DNA of 14,247 nucleotides from Roseiarcus sp050010035 (GTDB taxonomy: Bacteria; Pseudomonadota; Alphaproteobacteria; Rhizobiales; Beijerinckiaceae), in assembly GCA_050010035.1 (NCBI GenBank), contig JBEKLU010000133.1, positions 1-14,247 of the forward strand, in the 5' to 3' direction. The first letter of the stretch is position 1; every line of letters starts with the position of its first letter. A program made the position numbers and the translations under genes. A model generated the notes under the pieces. It ran no database searches. It had not been told where the DNA came from and was given only the letters and a program-made list of their open reading frames with translations. Below, piece after piece: positions 1 through 7,292 of the stretch.

Positions 1-68
1 CAACCGTCGACACCGCAAGGCTCAAAGGCGCGAACCCCTTCGCCGTGATCGTCGGAATCCTGGCTTGA
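1..68 (+). CDS. 3' end of an unidentified protein (partial)
   Basis: Reading from base 3, 21 codons lead to a TGA at 66-68, and the tail ends in ANPFAVIVGILA. Most of the third positions are G or C, as expected for a real gene in this genome, and the end is hydrophobic. The gene would converge on the patatin gene, whose stop is at 140, leaving 71 bases between them. No family can be named from 21 residues. The frame could also be chance, since the window starts inside it. Confidence 0.35.
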   Translation, partial: TVDTARLKGANPFAVIVGILA

Positions 69-139
69 ACGCGCTCCGAGCCGCAAGCGTCCGCCTCATC
101 AAATAAGGGGTGGGTAATTGCAGCCGATGGCGGGCTCGG

Positions 140-3097
140 CTATTTTCCGTCCAGCTTATCTTCAATGTATTTGAGAACGCAGCTATTGCGCTGCTGGACG
201 GACGGTTGGTTTGGCGTGGGGGCTAGACAAAGGCTCGCCTCGCCCAACATCCAATCGACCAAATCGAAGGTCGTTCGCGAAAGCTTGAAACCGAGAGGCA
301 AATCGAAGGCGTGGTTCTCGATTTCGACAATTCTGAACAGCGCCGTGGCGTCGCTCGCGTGGCTCCCGCAGTCCGTTTTCACCTTGAAGAATTCGTCGCA
401 TACGCGCGCGACGGCCTGGTTGCCCAGGCCTTCGCGGACCTTCTCGATCGCGGCGACGGGGGCGAGCGTGTCCTGGAACGGCGTGCCGCGGATCGTAACG
501 TTCTTGCCCGTCAGGTCCGGTTGCGGGTCGGAGCTGGTCACCAAGACGATCGAAATTTCGTAGTTTTCGTCTTTGGCGCGAGCCTTGAGCCCGTTGTAGA
601 GGGCGAGCGCCGTGCCGGCGCCGGAGTTGTCGGAATAACCGCCATCGACAAAATCCCAGCGCGTCCCCTCGTCCTTTCCGCCGTCCGACGCGCCCCCGCC
701 CATCATCACCGAATAGGGCGGCAGGATGGCCGGGAATCGGGCGCTCGCCACGGCCGCCCGGATCGCTGGCGTGCCTTTTTCCCCCGGCATGCCGACATCC
801 GAGAACGAATACATCGAGTCGTCGGCGGGGTGGAGCGGAAAGCTCGAGAACGCGACGCGAGAGCCGGTTTCGACCCAGGTCGTATTGAGCACCAGCGCGG
901 GCGTTCCGTCGCTCGGGTCCCACGCGTCGACGCCCTTGTCGAGCTCCAGCGCGGCCGGCCCGTCCCGGCTTTGCACCGAATAGGTGAAGCTTCTCTCCAG
1001 CGCGCACACCCTGCCGGGGGGATACAGTCCGAAGAGCTCGGGAAAGATCGCCCCGACAAGAGGTGAAATATGATCGTCCAGCATGATTTTCGACACGACC
1101 GACTCCATCGAGCCCGTGGCGCCGGCCGGACTTGCGGGTTGGCCGCGTTCCGGGGCCCGCTTCGTCGACGTCAAGGGGCACCCCGCTGCGCTTCGATCGG
1201 TCGTCCTCGGCGATGGATCGGCGCTCGACGGGGTCGACCCGTACATCGTTCGATCGAGCGCCAGGAAGACCGTCGCCCCGATGGCGCCTCCCGAAACGCC
1301 GCTGATCGCGAACACGTGGCGCGAAAAGCGTGGATCCTGGTCCTGCAGTTTCGCCAGAAAGAGGGACGCCGCGGAGGCCGCGTAAATGCCGCCGCCTTCG
1401 ACGGCGATGATGAAAACGGGATACTTCGCAGCGCTCGGCCACGCAGACTCTTTGCGTCGCAAGGCGAGCCATCGATCGAATTGGTCTTGCAAGAAAAATT
1501 GGTCTTGCAAGGCGACCGGCGGTTCCCGATTCGGCAGACTAGGATCTCGTCGTGGTTCCGACACCTCGGCGAGAACACCGGGCAATACGAGAAGCGCCGC
1601 GACTCCTGCAACAGCATAAAGCCGCGATACGAGCGCCATGACGGCGAAAATTCCGCACAGCGCCATGAGCGCGAAGACCGTCACCTCGATCGGCACGGGG
1701 AAAAGCGCGCTGACGGTGATCGCCAGCAGCACCAACGCCAGCGCCGGAAAGCCGGATTTCTGCGAAAGGATCGCCAGAACAGCGAATATCGAGAATAGAA
1801 ACAACAGGCCGAGCGAAATGGTTGCGAGCGGTCCGACCAATCGAAACAGCCAGACCGCGGCGTCGCCGCCCAAATGCAAGGCGACGACATGGAGGATCGC
1901 GAGCGCCGCGACGCCGACGACGACCGTTCGTCGCAGCGCCGCCGTTCCCCGCAAGGCGTCGAGAAGCGCCGCCACGAGGAGGCCGATTGCGGCCACCCAG
2001 GTCATCGCCACCGGAAGGATCGTCCAATGGCTCGCCAGCCCGTCAATCGCGAAGGCCTGGTCGAGCCCGCCGTCGGACAGGCCGCACAGGCGCCGGCCGG
2101 GGACGTCGGATACAACGGCGAAACCGCAGCCGACCGCGAACCACGGCGCCGCCGCCCAAACAAATTGAAAGACGCGCCGCCGCAAGCGCCGGTTCACCCC
2201 CCATTCCGGATAGAAGGGCTTCGTGTAGATGTAGGGCGCACGCATCCTGCGCAGCGCGTAATAACCGGCGTAGTACCACCCGCTGCACAGGGCGAACGCC
2301 AGCGCGGCCGATGTTGTCTGCGTGGCGGTGAGTGATTGCAGTCGCACGTCGCTCAACAGCAGGAACAGGCCGCCCGCCGCGAAGGGCGTTGCAATGATCG
2401 CCGCCCACTGCAACACGCGATCCCGCCGAAAGCGGTCGAGGAAGACGGCGATCGCCAGACCCAGCGCCGCAGCGGACGCCAAGGGCAAATAGGCGCCCGT
2501 CGTCGGCAGGTGTTGCATGTCCACGATGTGCCGCAAGGGGACATTGGCTTTTTGAAGCTGCTGGCAAGCATTGTCGACGTATTCGTGCGCGCCGGACAGG
2601 CCGAAGAGAATCCCGAGCCATGGCGCGAGCGCCAGGCCGACCGCCGCCATCCTCTGAACGCCGCGCAATATCGAGCCGGCCTCCGGATCGGAGATATTCG
2701 CGTAAAGGAGGTCCATCCGGCGCGCGCTCAGCCAGAAGTGGGTCTGGTGGAGGGCGGCGCTGAGCGCCGCGACGCTCGCCACGGCCGCCGCGAGGGCGAT
2801 GGCGGTCGAGACGATCGATGCGGAATTCGAAGTGTCCAGATTCTCCAGATACGAAATATAGGCGTCACGAAGCTGCCCCACCGTCGCGAAGACGAAAAAC
2901 AGGAGAATTGCCCCGGTCAATGGCAAGATGTGGAATATCTCCATCATCTTGTGCAGCGGCAGCCAGACGCGGCGGCGCAGAAACTGGCCGAGTTCGTAAA
3001 GAGCGTGGCCGGTGACGACGAGATATTGACGAATTATACCGCCGTAGGCAGCGAGCCTGTCATGGAGAGACTGGCCGACGACGGGGAAACGTATCAT
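140..3097 (-). CDS. Multi-pass membrane protein with C-terminal patatin-like phospholipase domain
   Basis: The 985-residue protein has two halves. Residues about 55-510 hold roughly 12 hydrophobic segments (for example near 55-75, 92-115, 150-168, 200-220, 231-250, 262-282, 312-330, 357-380, 390-408, 415-443, 447-468, 472-508). Residues about 558-985 form a patatin-like lipase. Visible there are the glycine-rich oxyanion loop EGGGIYA (567-573), the nucleophile elbow GVSGG with Ser602, and the DGG motif with Asp818, which give the Ser-Asp dyad of the family. The predicted role is acyl hydrolysis of membrane lipids, with the catalytic half probably cytoplasmic. A Ser/Pro/Thr-rich stretch (about 620-665) looks like a loop insertion. 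The ATG abuts the stop of the upstream NUDIX-macro gene (TAGATG), so the two are likely translationally coupled. Most patatins lack such a membrane half. The domain call is firm; substrate and biological role are unknown, with a defence or stress effector as one possibility. Confidence 0.88.
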   Translation of the reverse strand: MIRFPVVGQSLHDRLAAYGGIIRQYLVVTGHALYELGQFLRRRVWLPLHKMMEIFHILPLTGAILLFFVFATVGQLRDAYISYLENLDTSNSASIVSTAIALAAAVASVAALSAALHQTHFWLSARRMDLLYANISDPEAGSILRGVQRMAAVGLALAPWLGILFGLSGAHEYVDNACQQLQKANVPLRHIVDMQHLPTTGAYLPLASAAALGLAIAVFLDRFRRDRVLQWAAIIATPFAAGGLFLLLSDVRLQSLTATQTTSAALAFALCSGWYYAGYYALRRMRAPYIYTKPFYPEWGVNRRLRRRVFQFVWAAAPWFAVGCGFAVVSDVPGRRLCGLSDGGLDQAFAIDGLASHWTILPVAMTWVAAIGLLVAALLDALRGTAALRRTVVVGVAALAILHVVALHLGGDAAVWLFRLVGPLATISLGLLFLFSIFAVLAILSQKSGFPALALVLLAITVSALFPVPIEVTVFALMALCGIFAVMALVSRLYAVAGVAALLVLPGVLAEVSEPRRDPSLPNREPPVALQDQFFLQDQFDRWLALRRKESAWPSAAKYPVFIIAVEGGGIYAASAASLFLAKLQDQDPRFSRHVFAISGVSGGAIGATVFLALDRTMYGSTPSSADPSPRTTDRSAAGCPLTSTKRAPERGQPASPAGATGSMESVVSKIMLDDHISPLVGAIFPELFGLYPPGRVCALERSFTYSVQSRDGPAALELDKGVDAWDPSDGTPALVLNTTWVETGSRVAFSSFPLHPADDSMYSFSDVGMPGEKGTPAIRAAVASARFPAILPPYSVMMGGGASDGGKDEGTRWDFVDGGYSDNSGAGTALALYNGLKARAKDENYEISIVLVTSSDPQPDLTGKNVTIRGTPFQDTLAPVAAIEKVREGLGNQAVARVCDEFFKVKTDCGSHASDATALFRIVEIENHAFDLPLGFKLSRTTFDLVDWMLGEASLCLAPTPNQPSVQQRNSCVLKYIEDKLDGK
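1480..1511. repeat. Short tandem duplication (18-base period) inside the patatin gene
   Basis: The 14-base string ATTGGTCTTGCAAG occurs at 1480-1493 and again at 1498-1511, a period of 18 bases. In the protein this doubles the residues QDQFFL/QDQF (about 531-540), in the linker between the membrane half and the lipase domain. It is in frame and leaves the reading frame intact. Confidence 0.75.
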
Positions 3098-4510
3098 CTA
3101 GACAGTCCCCACTTCGGCCAGACCGCCGTCGCGGCGGTCGAGGAAGCGACGCAACACCTTATCGCAGGCGTCGCGGTGGGCGGCCGTGTAGGCGAGAAAA
3201 TAGACTTCCTTCAAGCCCCACGTTTCGTTGTTGCGCAGGTATTCGATCGCGGTCGGGATGATCGCTTCGGCTACGACCTCGACCGGCAATCCGCCGTCTC
3301 CGGCGCCGAGCAACGGGATCAGGATCGAATCGTAGGGTCTCAGTCTCAGCCATAGCCGCCAAAAACGATTGTTCTCCTCGCCGACCCGCTTCAACAGCTT
3401 CTCGACGCAGCGCGCCAGTTTGGCCGCGTCAGCCTTGACGCCTTGACCGGCGCCGACGCCTTCGACGGTCGCCACGTGAAATATCCGCCTGACGTTGTGC
3501 GTGGTCCTGAGCGCGCCGGAATCCGTCACGAAGACCGTGCCGATCTTGACATGCCCGCGCCAGCCGACCGCGCTTCTAAGGGCCTCTTCGATCGTATCCT
3601 CGAAGACGTTGTCGTTCTCGTCCTTGTTGGCGCCGAGAAAGCGAATGCTCGCCGAGACGCTCCTGCCGAGAAATCGGTCCATCATCATGTCGGTGTTCTC
3701 CGAATTCACCCACAGACTGACGTCCTTTATCCGATCGATGGCGCCGGTCTTGTACCCGACGATCAACTCCCTCCTGTCCTTGATCGCATAGCGTTTGGTG
3801 GAGGGGGCCAGCGGTTCGCGGCCGGACGCCGCCGGGCTCGCCGTCGCCGGCGGGACTTGCGCGCTCGCCGCCGATCGACCGTCCAACGCGTCGACGAGGC
3901 GTCTGCGATCTTCCGCGGCTCTCAGGTAGTCCTGCAACCAATAAGCGGCGACGAGAAGCTTCGGGTCGTCGATGCCGCCATTGGCGAGCCGAGCGAGCAG
4001 ATCGCCCAGCGCCATCGGCGCGACCTTGACGTCCTCGTCGTCGAGGCCGCCGCCCTTCGCCACTTTGTCGGAATCGCGCACCTCGGCGAAGTATAGGAAC
4101 GTGCGCTCGGACGAGCCTCCGGGGCTCGAGAAGAATTTGGCGATCAGCCGGGGTCGCCGAATTTGGTAACCGGTCTCTTCCATCGTCTCGCGGATCGCCG
4201 TCGCTTCTGGCGATTCCCCCGCTTCGACCATTCCCGCCGCCGTTTCCATGATCCATCCGTCCGACGTCGAGGGATCGTCGCGTTGGCGACCGACCAGGGC
4301 TGGAAGCTTGAATTGCTCGACCAGCACGACAGACTTGGAATCCAGATTCAAGAGCAGGACCGCAGCCGCGTCGCCGCGCTCGAACACGAGCCTCGTTTGG
4401 TCGGCGCTCATGGCGCCGTCGATTTGCTCGTGCGAGACGATGAACTCGTCCACCTTGAAGAAGGCGTCGAAGACGCGGCGTTGCTGTTTAATGATCGCCT
4501 TTCCAGGCAT
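3098..4510 (-). CDS. NUDIX hydrolase fused to a macro-like domain
   Basis: The 470-residue protein starts MPGKAIIKQQ. Residues about 35-200 are a NUDIX domain of the ADP-ribose pyrophosphatase (YffH/AdpP-like) type. The 23-residue NUDIX box is complete: Gly93, Glu99, Arg107-Glu108, Glu111-Glu112 and Gly114, with hydrophobic Tyr115. An Ala/Pro/Ser-rich linker (about 210-237) leads to a macro-like domain (about 240-465). This has an IKDVSLWVNSENTD segment like the macro VNAAN strand and a PLLGAGDGGLP loop like the ligand phosphate loop. NUDIX enzymes of this type cleave ADP-ribose to AMP and ribose 5-phosphate, and macro domains bind or process ADP-ribose derivatives, so both halves point to one ligand class; the substrate itself is inferred. 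The ATG at 4510 is preferred over an in-frame TTG at 4522 because GGGGG lies 5 bases before it. It is the first gene of the cassette with the patatin protein. Confidence 0.85.
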   Translation of the reverse strand: MPGKAIIKQQRRVFDAFFKVDEFIVSHEQIDGAMSADQTRLVFERGDAAAVLLLNLDSKSVVLVEQFKLPALVGRQRDDPSTSDGWIMETAAGMVEAGESPEATAIRETMEETGYQIRRPRLIAKFFSSPGGSSERTFLYFAEVRDSDKVAKGGGLDDEDVKVAPMALGDLLARLANGGIDDPKLLVAAYWLQDYLRAAEDRRRLVDALDGRSAASAQVPPATASPAASGREPLAPSTKRYAIKDRRELIVGYKTGAIDRIKDVSLWVNSENTDMMMDRFLGRSVSASIRFLGANKDENDNVFEDTIEEALRSAVGWRGHVKIGTVFVTDSGALRTTHNVRRIFHVATVEGVGAGQGVKADAAKLARCVEKLLKRVGEENNRFWRLWLRLRPYDSILIPLLGAGDGGLPVEVVAEAIIPTAIEYLRNNETWGLKEVYFLAYTAAHRDACDKVLRRFLDRRDGGLAEVGTV

Positions 4511-4515
4511 CGCGA

Positions 4516-4520
4516 CCCCC
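4516..4520 (-). promoter_or_regulatory. Ribosome binding site deciding the NUDIX-macro start
   Basis: On the minus strand GGGGG is followed by TCGCG and then the ATG at 4510, a normal Shine-Dalgarno distance. The in-frame TTG at 4522 has no purine-rich stretch before it, so the ATG is the better start. Confidence 0.5.
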
Positions 4521-4797
4521 AATCGACAGGTATTGCAATCTTCTATCGGTTTTGCTGCGGACCCGGCTCCCGGATTTCGCGAATGCGCGGGTTCTCTATG
4601 ATCGCGATCGACGACGCCGCGAGCGCCGGCTCGGGAAGGAAATGTCCCCAGCCCCGCTCGAGCCCAACCGGCGGACGAAAATCAAAGCACTATTTCGTCT
4701 CAACGCCAATACGTTGATCGCGCCGAGGGACGCTGCTCGGCGAGCGCTTCGGCTGCGCCTGCTTGGCCAATCGCGCGGGCGCCTGGCGGCTCGTCCC

Positions 4798-4815
4798 CGG
4801 CCTCTATTGAGGCCG
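4798..4815 (-). terminator. Hairpin just after the glutathione S-transferase stop
   Basis: CGGCCTC and GAGGCCG form a perfect 7-base-pair stem around a 4-base loop, starting 4 bases after the TAA at 4820-4822. The position suits a transcription terminator, but no U-tract follows on the minus strand. It may be only a 3'-end stabilising structure. Confidence 0.4.
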
Positions 4816-4819
4816 CCGC

Positions 4820-5554
4820 TTACTTCGCGTCGCGGTCGAGCTCCGGGTAGTGGCGGAATATGCCGGATTCGTTGAAGGGCAGGCGACGCGGCGAATTCAG
4901 GTAGTTGGCGATGGCGGGCCGCTCGCGCACCGTTTCGCAAAGCGCCGCCAGCGCCGGATATTTCCTGGAAAATTTCGCCATCGCGCAGGGAAAGGCGTAC
5001 GCGAGCCCTTCGCCGAGCTGGAACAGCGAGAGATCGACCGTGGTCAGCCAGTCGCCGACGCTGTGCTGCGGTCCGGCGGGATTTTCCTCCAGCACGCGCT
5101 CGAAATAGCCGAGGAATTTTGGCAGGCGTTCGTCGAGGAAGGCGGCCGCGCGCGCCTTGGCCGGCTTCTTCTGGTCTTCGTAATAGAGTCCGCCGGAGAT
5201 CGGATGATGGGTGTCGTGGATTTCGGCGACGAAGTCGGTGATGGTGAGTTGCAGGCCGTTGGCGAAGAAGGTGAGCTTCTCGGTGCGCGGCGCCAGGCCG
5301 AGTTTCGGGCCGAGGTAGGCGAGGATGTTGGCGACGTGCGAGACGACGAAGTCGCCGTCCTTGAGGAACGGCGGCGCGAAGGGCATCAGCGCGCCGTTCT
5401 TTCCCCGCATGATCCTCGTCATCGCCGCCACGCCGCGGCCTTCGCCGTGCTCGCGCGCGACGTCGACATAGGGCGCGCCGACTTCCTCCAGCGCCAGACG
5501 GACGAATTCGCCGCGTCCCTGGATGCCCGGCCAGTAGTAGAGTTCGTAGGCCAT
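4820..5554 (-). CDS. Glutathione S-transferase family protein
   Basis: The 244-residue cytosolic protein has the usual two-domain GST layout. The N-terminal thioredoxin-like part opens YELYYWPGIQGRGEFVRLAL, with Tyr6/Tyr7 in the place of the glutathione-activating tyrosine of sigma/mu-like classes. The segment FVVSHVANILAYLGPKLGL (about residues 69-87) corresponds to the glutathione-binding [ES]-x-x-AI-x-x-YL region. The C-terminal helical part runs from about 95 and contains VGDWLTTVDLSLFQL, the conserved helix-capping region with Asp. The family conjugates glutathione to electrophiles or reduces peroxides; the substrate here is unknown. A GGAGG site lies 10 bases before the ATG. The eRF1-like gene ends 30 bases upstream on the same strand, so the two probably share a transcript. 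The family assignment is secure, the subclass is not. Confidence 0.87.
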   Translation of the reverse strand: MAYELYYWPGIQGRGEFVRLALEEVGAPYVDVAREHGEGRGVAAMTRIMRGKNGALMPFAPPFLKDGDFVVSHVANILAYLGPKLGLAPRTEKLTFFANGLQLTITDFVAEIHDTHHPISGGLYYEDQKKPAKARAAAFLDERLPKFLGYFERVLEENPAGPQHSVGDWLTTVDLSLFQLGEGLAYAFPCAMAKFSRKYPALAALCETVRERPAIANYLNSPRRLPFNESGIFRHYPELDRDAK

Positions 5555-5584
5555 CGGGTGCTCGCCTCCGTGATCGGCCGCCGA

Positions 5585-5977
5585 CTACGACGTCGGGCGC
5601 ATGCGGTCGGCCGCTTTGGCGAAGCGGCGCGCGTGGGCGACGAGTTCGCCCTCGCTGGGGTGATCGGCCGATTCGACGCCCTCGACCTTGACCATCATTT
5701 TGGGATGGACGCGCTGGATGTGCTTGACGAGTTCGTACTTGTCGTCCGACGGGCCGACGACCAGAATCGCCTCCGCGTCGGCGAGCGTCTTGGTCACCAC
5801 TTCGAGAAAGGCCTGGTCCTCGGCGAGGGGATGACCGATGCGCTTATCCGAGCGCTTGAACTCACGGACCGGGTGGTCGGCGTGGACGACGATCTTGTCG
5901 GCGTCCTCGCCGCTGAAATGGAAAACGCGGGCCAGGCGATGGTCGATCCAGACGACGGCGTGGTATTGGCCTTGCAT
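5585..5977 (-). CDS. Small eRF1-like 'translational machinery' protein
   Basis: The 130-residue protein starts QGQYHAVVWIDHRLARVFHF and contains ILVVGPSDDKYELVKHIQ (about residues 71-88), ending in a SEGELVAHARRFAKAADRM tail. These segments match a widespread proteobacterial family usually named translational machinery protein. Its VGP-x-x-x-K-x-E motif recalls the third domain of archaeal/eukaryotic eRF1 and the bacterial eRF1-related (baeRF) families. A ribosome-linked role is known only by analogy; no catalytic residues can be assigned. AGGAG lies 8 bases before the ATG. It precedes the glutathione S-transferase gene by 30 bases, which suggests an operon with a stress-type role. The divergent RluC gene starts 253 bases away. 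Confidence 0.72.
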   Translation of the reverse strand: MQGQYHAVVWIDHRLARVFHFSGEDADKIVVHADHPVREFKRSDKRIGHPLAEDQAFLEVVTKTLADAEAILVVGPSDDKYELVKHIQRVHPKMMVKVEGVESADHPSEGELVAHARRFAKAADRMRPTS

Positions 5978-6006
5978 CGATGAAGCTCCTGCTGCCTGGC
6001 TGAACT

Positions 6007-6035
6007 TTTACATGAAAGCGCAGAACGTCGGCCAA
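6007..6035 (-). promoter_or_regulatory. Candidate sigma-70-type promoter for the eRF1-like gene
   Basis: On the minus strand TTGGCC (6030-6035) and TGTAAA (6007-6012) are 17 bases apart, and each matches 4 of 6 consensus positions. Transcription would start near 6000, giving a leader of about 20 bases before the AGGAG site and the ATG at 5977. The match is moderate and could be chance. Confidence 0.35.
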
Positions 6036-6230
6036 GTCCTTGACTTCGATCACATCGCCCAAGGCGGCGGTCTTTTGTGCACGCGAGCGGCGGCGCCTAT
6101 CGCACCAGGCGGGCTTGCGCTATAGGCGCTTCATGCAAGACTTTCGCTTCCGCTTCCCCGGCGCCGGGTTCGGCCGCGCGCTCGGGCGTCGCTTCGATCC
6201 GGCGGAGTTTTCGCCGGCGCGGGGGACGGC

Positions 6231-7292
6231 GTGAGCGCGACGAGCAAAGTCGCCAATTACCCGATCGGCGAGGACGAGGCCGGCATGCGGCTCGACCGCT
6301 GGTTCCGCCGGCGATTCCCCGACCTGCCGCAGGCCCATCTCAACAAGATCGTGCGCAAGGGCGAAGTGCGCGTCTCCGGCAAGCGGGCGGAGATCTCGAC
6401 CCGGCTCGAAGCGGGTCAGAGCGTGCGCGTGCCCCCGCTCGGCCTGCCTGAGGCGCCCGCGTCGAAGCAGCGCCCCGCCGACCCGCGCGACGCCGAAGCG
6501 CTGCGCGCGATGATCCTGTTCGAGGACCGCGACCTGATCGTGCTCAACAAGCCCTATGGCTTGGCGGTGCAGGGCGGCTCGGGCACCAAGCGCCACATCG
6601 ACGGCATGCTCGCCGCGCTCGCCGACAAAAAGGGCGAGCGGCCGGTGCTGGTGCATCGGCTCGACCGCGACACTTCCGGCGTGCTGCTCGTCGCCAAGTC
6701 GCGCAAGATCGCGGCCGAACTCGGCGCGACCTTCCGTTCGCGCGGCGCCAAGAAAATCTACTGGGCCCTGGTCGAAGGCGTGCCCAAGCCCGCCCAGGGG
6801 CGCATTTCGCTGTTCCTCGCCAAGGGCGCCGGCATGGGCGACGAGCGCGGCGGAGCCAAGGAGAACCGCGCCGACGTCGAGCGCATGCGCGTCGTGCGTC
6901 ACGGCGACCCGGACGCGCAGCATTCGGTGACGCTCTACGCCGTCGTCGACAAGGTCGCGCCACGCCTCGCTTGGCTGTCGATGCGGCCGATCACCGGGCG
7001 CACCCATCAACTGCGCGCGCATTGCGAGGCGATCGGCCATCCCATCATCGGCGACCCCAAGTACAATCGCCGCCCGGAGAACGATCCCGCGCGCCACGAC
7101 CCCTTGCGCGCCGTGCCGCCCGGCGTCGAGCCGAAGCTGCATCTGCTCGCGCGTCGGCTGATCCTGCCGCATCCGCGCGGCGGCGTGATCGACGTCACGG
7201 CGCCGTTGCCGGAGCACATGAAGAAGAGTTTTGAGATGTTCGGCTTCGACGTGTCGCAACGCGATCCGATCGAGGACGCGCCCGATGAGTGA
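6231..7292 (+). CDS. rluC: 23S rRNA pseudouridine synthase, RluC type
   Basis: The 353-residue protein has an N-terminal S4 RNA-binding domain (about residues 18-68; GMRLDRWFRRRFP, GEVRVSGKRAE) and an RluA-family catalytic domain (about 95-325). The signature HRLDRDTSG holds the catalytic Asp145, and the later RPITGRTHQLRAH and GHPIIGDPKY are the other hallmark motifs. RluC converts specific uridines of 23S rRNA to pseudouridine during ribosome assembly; the exact target positions here are inferred. The GTG start at 6231 gives the expected N-terminus and has GGGGGA 4 bases upstream. The 3' end overlaps the ATP12 gene by 8 bases, which suggests translational coupling. A 33-codon frame from an ATG at 6133 ends in a GTGA overlap with this start; it is probably noise but could be a leader peptide. 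Confidence 0.9.
   Translation: MSATSKVANYPIGEDEAGMRLDRWFRRRFPDLPQAHLNKIVRKGEVRVSGKRAEISTRLEAGQSVRVPPLGLPEAPASKQRPADPRDAEALRAMILFEDRDLIVLNKPYGLAVQGGSGTKRHIDGMLAALADKKGERPVLVHRLDRDTSGVLLVAKSRKIAAELGATFRSRGAKKIYWALVEGVPKPAQGRISLFLAKGAGMGDERGGAKENRADVERMRVVRHGDPDAQHSVTLYAVVDKVAPRLAWLSMRPITGRTHQLRAHCEAIGHPIIGDPKYNRRPENDPARHDPLRAVPPGVEPKLHLLARRLILPHPRGGVIDVTAPLPEHMKKSFEMFGFDVSQRDPIEDAPDE

Larger units (their letters stand above)
4511..4819. other. Intergenic stretch with no supported gene
   Basis: These 309 bases lie between the start of the NUDIX-macro gene and the stop of the glutathione S-transferase gene, both on the minus strand. Short open frames exist on both strands, but they are Arg-rich, lack good ribosome sites and match nothing I recognise. 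The promoter of the NUDIX-patatin cassette should lie here, yet I could not find a convincing -35/-10 pair. The only structure seen is the hairpin at 4798-4815. Confidence 0.5.

Noticed and set aside
183..1472. 429-codon minus-strand frame inside the patatin gene
   Set aside because: It is a second frame of the same strand over the lipase domain, extremely Arg-rich, while the main frame carries all patatin motifs.
2043..2621. 192-codon minus-strand frame over the membrane half of the patatin protein
   Set aside because: Out of frame with a continuous 985-codon gene; Arg-rich and not hydrophobic, so there is no sign of a frameshift.
4511..4819. Possible small genes in the gap before the NUDIX-macro gene
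   Set aside because: Frames there are Arg-rich with no ribosome site and overlap the neighbouring genes. I could not support a third cassette member.
6133..6234. 33-codon plus-strand frame ending in a GTGA overlap with the RluC start
   Set aside because: Only a weak ribosome site and an Arg/Phe-rich sequence with no match. A leader peptide or gene remnant remains possible but cannot be supported.
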